Source: Bacillus sp. HF117_J1_D (GTDB taxonomy: Bacteria > Bacillota > Bacilli > Bacillales > Bacillaceae_C). Taken from it: a stretch of DNA of 64,000 nucleotides. The position numbers were made by a program, and so were the translations under genes. The stretch covers positions 59,606 through 123,605 of the forward strand of contig JAABNQ010000004.1 of NCBI GenBank assembly GCA_009928435.1, read 5' to 3'. Positions 60,380-64,000 of this stretch are shown here, in pieces. Below the pieces are notes generated by a model, which was given only the letters and a program-made list of their open reading frames with translations, was not told the origin of the DNA and ran no database searches. The stretch's first letter is position 1; the number at the start of each line of letters is the position of its first letter.

Positions 60380-61069
60380 TTGAAAGAGATTCTGACATCA
60401 TTTGAAGAAGCAATAAAAGATATACATGATGGTGCTGTGATTATGGTAGGAGGCTTCGGCTTAGTTGGAATACCCGAGAATCTCATTAAAGCATTGGCTA
60501 AAGGAGGAGCTAGGGATTTAACGATTATCTCCAATAACTGTGGAGTTGATGATTGGGGGCTTGGACTATTATTGAGGAATAAACAAATAAAAAAAATCAT
60601 CGGCTCATATGTAGGAGAAAATAAAGAGTTCGAACGGCAAGTATTGGCCAACGAAATTGAAGTTCAGTTAACACCTCAAGGTTCACTCGCAGAAAAAATT
60701 CGTGCTGGCGGAGCAGGAATCCCGGCGTTTTATACCCCTGCTGGTGTTGGCACCTCCATTTCAGAAAAGCGCGAGGTGAGGAATTTTAACGGCAAATATT
60801 ATTTATTGGAAGAAGCGCTAATAGCAGATTTCAGTCTCGTTTACGCTGAGAAAGCAGACCGAATGGGGAATTTGATTTTTAACAAGACGGCAAGAAACTT
60901 TAATCCGATGATGGCTGCTGCCGGTAAAGTTACAATTGCGGAGGTAGGTGAGATGGTTGAAGCTGGACAGCTTGACCCTAATACTGTCCACACCCCTGGC
61001 GTTTATGTGCAAAAAATGATCATCGGGCAGCAAGAAAAGCGGGTTGAACGATTAACTATAAAAAATTGA
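60380..61069 (+). CDS. scoA: 3-oxoacid CoA-transferase subunit A (ScoA/AtoD-like)
   Basis: 229-aa subunit A of succinyl-CoA:3-oxoacid (acetoacetate) CoA-transferase. Motifs: [19 protein letters not shown] near residue 21, [14 protein letters not shown] near 55, the [11 protein letters not shown](N)FNGK region near 128, and [21 protein letters not shown] near 155. Moves CoA onto the acetoacetate made by acetone carboxylase, giving acetoacetyl-CoA for thiolysis. TTG 60380 follows GGAAGGGGGAG. Subunit B follows with a 20-bp gap. Confidence 0.9.
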   Translation: MKEILTSFEEAIKDIHDGAVIMVGGFGLVGIPENLIKALAKGGARDLTIISNNCGVDDWGLGLLLRNKQIKKIIGSYVGENKEFERQVLANEIEVQLTPQGSLAEKIRAGGAGIPAFYTPAGVGTSISEKREVRNFNGKYYLLEEALIADFSLVYAEKADRMGNLIFNKTARNFNPMMAAAGKVTIAEVGEMVEAGQLDPNTVHTPGVYVQKMIIGQQEKRVERLTIKN

Positions 61070-61089
61070 TCCGGGAAGGGGGAATGAAC

Positions 61090-61755
61090 TTGAATCAAAA
61101 TAAAATGATCATACGTGAACAAATTGCCAAAAGAGCTGAGAAGGAGATTAAAAGCGGCGACTATGTGAATCTAGGTATTGGCATTCCAACCCTTGTAGCA
61201 AATTTTATTCCAAAAGATAAACAGGTAGTTTTACAATCTGAAAATGGATTATTGGGAATCGGTCCTTATCCTACTAAAGAAGAGGTTGACCCCGACTTGA
61301 TCAATGCAGGAAAAGAAACGATTACAGCTATTGATGGTGCGGCGTTTTTTGACAGTGCTGAATCATTCGGAATGATCCGGGGCGGTCATATCGATGTGGC
61401 GATTTTGGGAGCGATGGAGGTATCTGAAACAGGAGATTTGGCCAACTGGATGATTCCTGGAAAAATGATTAAGGGGATGGGCGGGGCAATGGACCTTGTA
61501 CATGGTGCCAAGAAAATTATTGTCATCATGGAACACACAGATAAACAGGGAAATCCTAAAATATTAAAATCTTGCACTCTTCCCTTAACCGGTAAAAAGG
61601 TAGTAAATCGGATTATTACAGACCGAGCTGTGATGGATATTACTGAGAAGGGATTAACATTGATCGAAATGGCAGAAGGTTATACGGTAGAAGATATTAA
61701 AGCTTCTGTCGAACCTGAACTCATCATTAGCGAAGAAATTATGCAAAATCATTAA
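61090..61755 (+). CDS. scoB: 3-oxoacid CoA-transferase subunit B (ScoB/AtoA-like)
   Basis: 221-aa subunit B. The catalytic Glu is in [16 protein letters not shown] near residue 46. Other motifs are [17 protein letters not shown] near 25 and [20 protein letters not shown] near 130. TTG 61090 is preferred because AAGGGGG lies seven bases upstream, and the ATG at 61084 is only one base away. Forms the heterodimer with subunit A and completes entry of acetone carbon into acetoacetyl-CoA. Confidence 0.9.
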   Translation: MNQNKMIIREQIAKRAEKEIKSGDYVNLGIGIPTLVANFIPKDKQVVLQSENGLLGIGPYPTKEEVDPDLINAGKETITAIDGAAFFDSAESFGMIRGGHIDVAILGAMEVSETGDLANWMIPGKMIKGMGGAMDLVHGAKKIIVIMEHTDKQGNPKILKSCTLPLTGKKVVNRIITDRAVMDITEKGLTLIEMAEGYTVEDIKASVEPELIISEEIMQNH

Positions 61756-61764
61756 TCAAGGGAA

Positions 61765-61803
61765 GAAACGGTCTATCCTTTAACCTGGATAAACCGTTTC
61801 TCC
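61765..61803. terminator. Terminator between convergent scoB and regulator genes
   Basis: GAAACGGT...ATCC pairs with GGAT...ACCGTTTC (61765-61772 with 61793-61800), with a small internal loop. The T-tail is modest on both strands. Confidence 0.6.
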
Positions 61804-63738
61804 TTAAGTAACATTCAGTTGGTATTTCTCAATTTTTCTATAGAGAGTTGTCCTGGCAATTTTGCAGCGCCTTGCAACTTCAGAAAGATTTCCTCCTGTT
61901 TCCTCGATCAACTGTTTAATTTTATTCTTTTCCTCTTGCTCCAAAACGGTAAGTTCATGATGTTCACTGATCAACTCCTGACTACTATCCCTAAAAAAAT
62001 CTGGCAAAGAATCCATTGTAATGTGGTTATTACTGCAAAAAAGTACTGCATACTCAATTGTATTAGTTAACTCTCGAATGTTCCCAGGCCAGTGGTATTG
62101 ATTCAGCAATGAAAGAACTTCGTTCCCGATTGTCGGTACTGGTTTATCGTGTTTTTTTGCATAATGGACAATGTAATACCGAGTAAGGAGAGGAATATCT
62201 TCCTTGCGCTCTCTGAGCGAAGGCAGATGAAACTCTACAACATTAAGTCTGTAGTATAGATCTTCCCGAAATTTCCTTTCTGCAATCAGCTCTCTCATAT
62301 TTCTGTTTGTCGCCGCTATAATGCGAACATCAACCTTCTTCGAACGAGATGTGCCAAGCCTTGCGATTTCTTTTTCCTGCAACACGCGTAAAAGATGTAC
62401 TTGCAAATCAAGCGGCATCTCACCAATCTCATCTAACAATAAAGTTCCACCATCAGCTTCTTCGAACCTTCCGGCTTTCCCCTTAGGGTTTCCACCAGTA
62501 AAAGCACCAGGCTCATAGCCAAACAATTCACTTGCCATTAGTTCTTTCGGTATGGCCCCACAGTTTATAGCAATGAACGGTGATTGACTGCGTGAACTTT
62601 CCTTATGGATGGCTCTAGCGAATACTTCCTTTCCTGTTCCGCTTTCCCCAGTAAGAAGAATGGAAACGTCAGTTGGAGCTACTATTTTCGCCCTGGAGAT
62701 TAGTTGATTCATTGGTTGGGAATTCCCAATGATTCGCCCCCAATAAGTATAATTTTTTATTTGACTAGTCTTTTCTAAATGAAGCAAATAACCAATTCTT
62801 TCCGAACCTTGAACAATCACTTGAATAAATACCTTGATTTGAAGGGAAGGAACGTCCAGCTCCCATTCATATTCATTATTTGTAAGCAATGAATTTCGAA
62901 TATGGTGAAATTCTTGATGGGTAGCTAGTTGTTTCCAGTGATCAATTTGCAATAAAAAAAGGCATTTTGGGTCCGCATGGATGATATTTAACATGTCGTC
63001 AAGCATGATGACGCTATCTGATTTCCATCTATCGACAAAGCTTTCATAAAATTTTTGTAACTGATGTCGCTGTTTAAGGGAATGTGTCTTAAAGTTATGT
63101 TGAATCATCTTTGATATATTTTGTACTACGCTTAAAGAATGAGGTTGAACAAGCTGTCTTGGTCCAGTTAAATCGATAATACCTAGTACTTTTCCTGTTA
63201 AAGGATCCTTGATTGGAGCTGCTGAGCATATCCATGGATGAACACCTTCACAATAATGTTCGTGTGAAAAAATTTGAATAGGGTGGCCAATCGCCAACGC
63301 AGTTCCAATTGCATTTGATCCGGCGGCTTTTTCACTCCAGTCTGCGCCGCGAATGAAACCCATCTCTGCAGCCTGCTGCTTTATCTTTTTCTCTCCCTCC
63401 AAATGTATGATTGTTCCTTTATCATCAGCAAGGGTAATGAGGTGCCCAGTGCCCTGTACTTGCTGATGTAATGATTCAACAATGGGAAGGGACGTTTTAT
63501 ACATTTCCGACTGGCTTATTGTTTCGTCTAAACGTTGATCGTCAATGATGATGGAGGTTTGCTTTTGGAGTGGATCGACCTGATATTCCTCGCACCTTTT
63601 CCAAGATTGGTAAATGGTTTGCCGTACTTTAACCGGTTTCTGTTTATCGGAAACAAAGTACCCCCATTCGGATTCCAACTCTCTCATTTTCACATGAAGG
63701 TTATCGGTTGAATGAACTGCCAAATATGTATTCACCAA
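61804..63738 (-). CDS. Sigma-54-dependent transcriptional activator (AcoR/AcxR-like)
   Basis: About 644 aa. N-terminal sensory part with a GAF domain (about 75-230), a PAS-like middle (about 235-310), a AAA+ sigma-54 interaction domain (about 335-565) and a Fis-type HTH (about 605-642, VARRCKIARTTLYRKIEKYQ). Walker A is LTGESGTGKE near 365. The sigma-54 contact loop reads GAFTGG where GAFTGA is usual, a variant common in AcoR proteins. TTG 63738 follows AAGGGGG by seven bases. Its place beside the acetone operon with a -24/-12 promoter makes it the likely activator. Confidence 0.9.
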   Translation of the reverse strand: MVNTYLAVHSTDNLHVKMRELESEWGYFVSDKQKPVKVRQTIYQSWKRCEEYQVDPLQKQTSIIIDDQRLDETISQSEMYKTSLPIVESLHQQVQGTGHLITLADDKGTIIHLEGEKKIKQQAAEMGFIRGADWSEKAAGSNAIGTALAIGHPIQIFSHEHYCEGVHPWICSAAPIKDPLTGKVLGIIDLTGPRQLVQPHSLSVVQNISKMIQHNFKTHSLKQRHQLQKFYESFVDRWKSDSVIMLDDMLNIIHADPKCLFLLQIDHWKQLATHQEFHHIRNSLLTNNEYEWELDVPSLQIKVFIQVIVQGSERIGYLLHLEKTSQIKNYTYWGRIIGNSQPMNQLISRAKIVAPTDVSILLTGESGTGKEVFARAIHKESSRSQSPFIAINCGAIPKELMASELFGYEPGAFTGGNPKGKAGRFEEADGGTLLLDEIGEMPLDLQVHLLRVLQEKEIARLGTSRSKKVDVRIIAATNRNMRELIAERKFREDLYYRLNVVEFHLPSLRERKEDIPLLTRYYIVHYAKKHDKPVPTIGNEVLSLLNQYHWPGNIRELTNTIEYAVLFCSNNHITMDSLPDFFRDSSQELISEHHELTVLEQEEKNKIKQLIEETGGNLSEVARRCKIARTTLYRKIEKYQLNVT

Positions 63739-63771
63739 TGCATGTCCCCCTTCGATAAACTCACAACTCAA

Positions 63772-64000
63772 AAAGACTTCTACTAATACAAAAATGAAAG
63801 GACAATTTAGTCATTGGCATAAGAAGTAATCAATACCATTATATTTTAAATCTTTAGACTCGTCAAATAACTGAGTGCGCGTGTTTGAGTCAACCATTTG
63901 TGGGCAGGTATTTTTGCCCTTTTGCTTTGTAAGCATTTTCAAACCTTTAGGGTTCCTCAAAGTCGATTATTTTTGTATTTTTAAAAACCTGACAGTCCTT
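63772..64000. other. Upstream region of the activator gene, with cre-like site
   Basis: No gene seen up to the window end. TGTAAGCATTTTCA at 63928-63941 matches the cre consensus except the central CG (CA here), so CcpA control of the activator is possible. GGGCA/TGCCC (63902-63919) forms a short hairpin followed by T-rich sequence on the plus strand. Confidence 0.4.

Noticed and set aside
1..64000. CRISPR arrays, tRNA or rRNA genes, prophage or defence islands
   Set aside because: No regularly spaced repeat-spacer pattern, no tRNA cloverleaf or rRNA strings, and no phage or known defence gene sets were found.

Overview
The window looks like chromosome of an aerobic, low-GC, endospore-forming Bacillaceae bacterium related to Bacillus sensu lato. 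The evidence is strong AAGGAGG-type ribosome binding sites with frequent TTG/GTG starts, Bacillus-type gene families (rok, cwlJ, ykoG/ykoH with PepSY partners, ydjO, ykuS, yclNOP, cydABS of the ythAB type), spore-related genes and CcpA cre-type sites. No rRNA, tRNA, CRISPR array, prophage or replication origin was seen. One insertion sequence and several dispersed intergenic repeats are present.

Layout. 1-2.5 kb: the end of a petrobactin-type siderophore ABC transporter (yclN-yclO-yclP), with only the last ~58 codons of the binding-protein gene yclQ left. 2.9-6.3 kb: a K+/Na+:H+ antiporter, an MFS exporter and an Hsp20-like spore protein. 6.7-11 kb: odhA-odhB (2-oxoglutarate dehydrogenase). 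11.2-19.5 kb: a DinB protein, a 40-aa Sda-like checkpoint protein, an aldehyde dehydrogenase, the nucleoid silencer Rok, a MoxR ATPase/VWA pair, and a LemA/TPM pair. 19.7-22.5 kb: molybdenum cofactor genes moaA-moeA-mobB. 22.5-30.2 kb: ykuS, an Fsr-type exporter, trhO, an AI-2E-type exporter, a DUF1657-DUF1657-DUF421 operon of the kind found with mobile spoVA loci, and an ABC-F ATPase. 30.3-33.8 kb: a YkoG/YkoH two-component system with two PepSY proteins. 34.2-36.6 kb: ydjO and a Rieske/FAD oxidoreductase.

36.9-43.2 kb holds two DUF485 + acetate-permease-type symporter pairs on either side of a LytS/LytT-type sensor-regulator pair. The promoter of the second pair carries a perfect cre match and a 21-bp-spaced direct repeat of the type LytTR regulators bind. 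43.4-46.9 kb: metA (acetyl-CoA type), a GalT-like protein, cwlJ, and a small protein kinase. The kinase gene lies directly behind a yybP-ykoY (Mn2+) riboswitch and its terminator. 47.3-49.9 kb: a cytochrome bd operon (31-aa membrane peptide, cydA, cydB, 34-aa cydS) behind a Rex-type operator. 50.5-55 kb: a sulfide:quinone reductase gene separated from its usual DUF1641 partner by an insertion sequence, then a MOSC protein.

55.3-63.8 kb is an acetone-use locus. Acetone carboxylase (beta, alpha, gamma subunits) makes acetoacetate, and a two-subunit 3-oxoacid CoA-transferase activates it. A convergent AcoR-like sigma-54 activator gene follows. The operon has a clear -24/-12 promoter, and two perfect 22-bp palindromes lie upstream as candidate enhancer sites.

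Most noteworthy: the Mn2+ riboswitch in front of a protein kinase gene; the palindromic enhancer array of the acetone operon; the LytTR-type operator plus cre between duplicated symporter modules; two unlisted micro-genes in the cyd operon; and the repeat families in the intergenic gaps.
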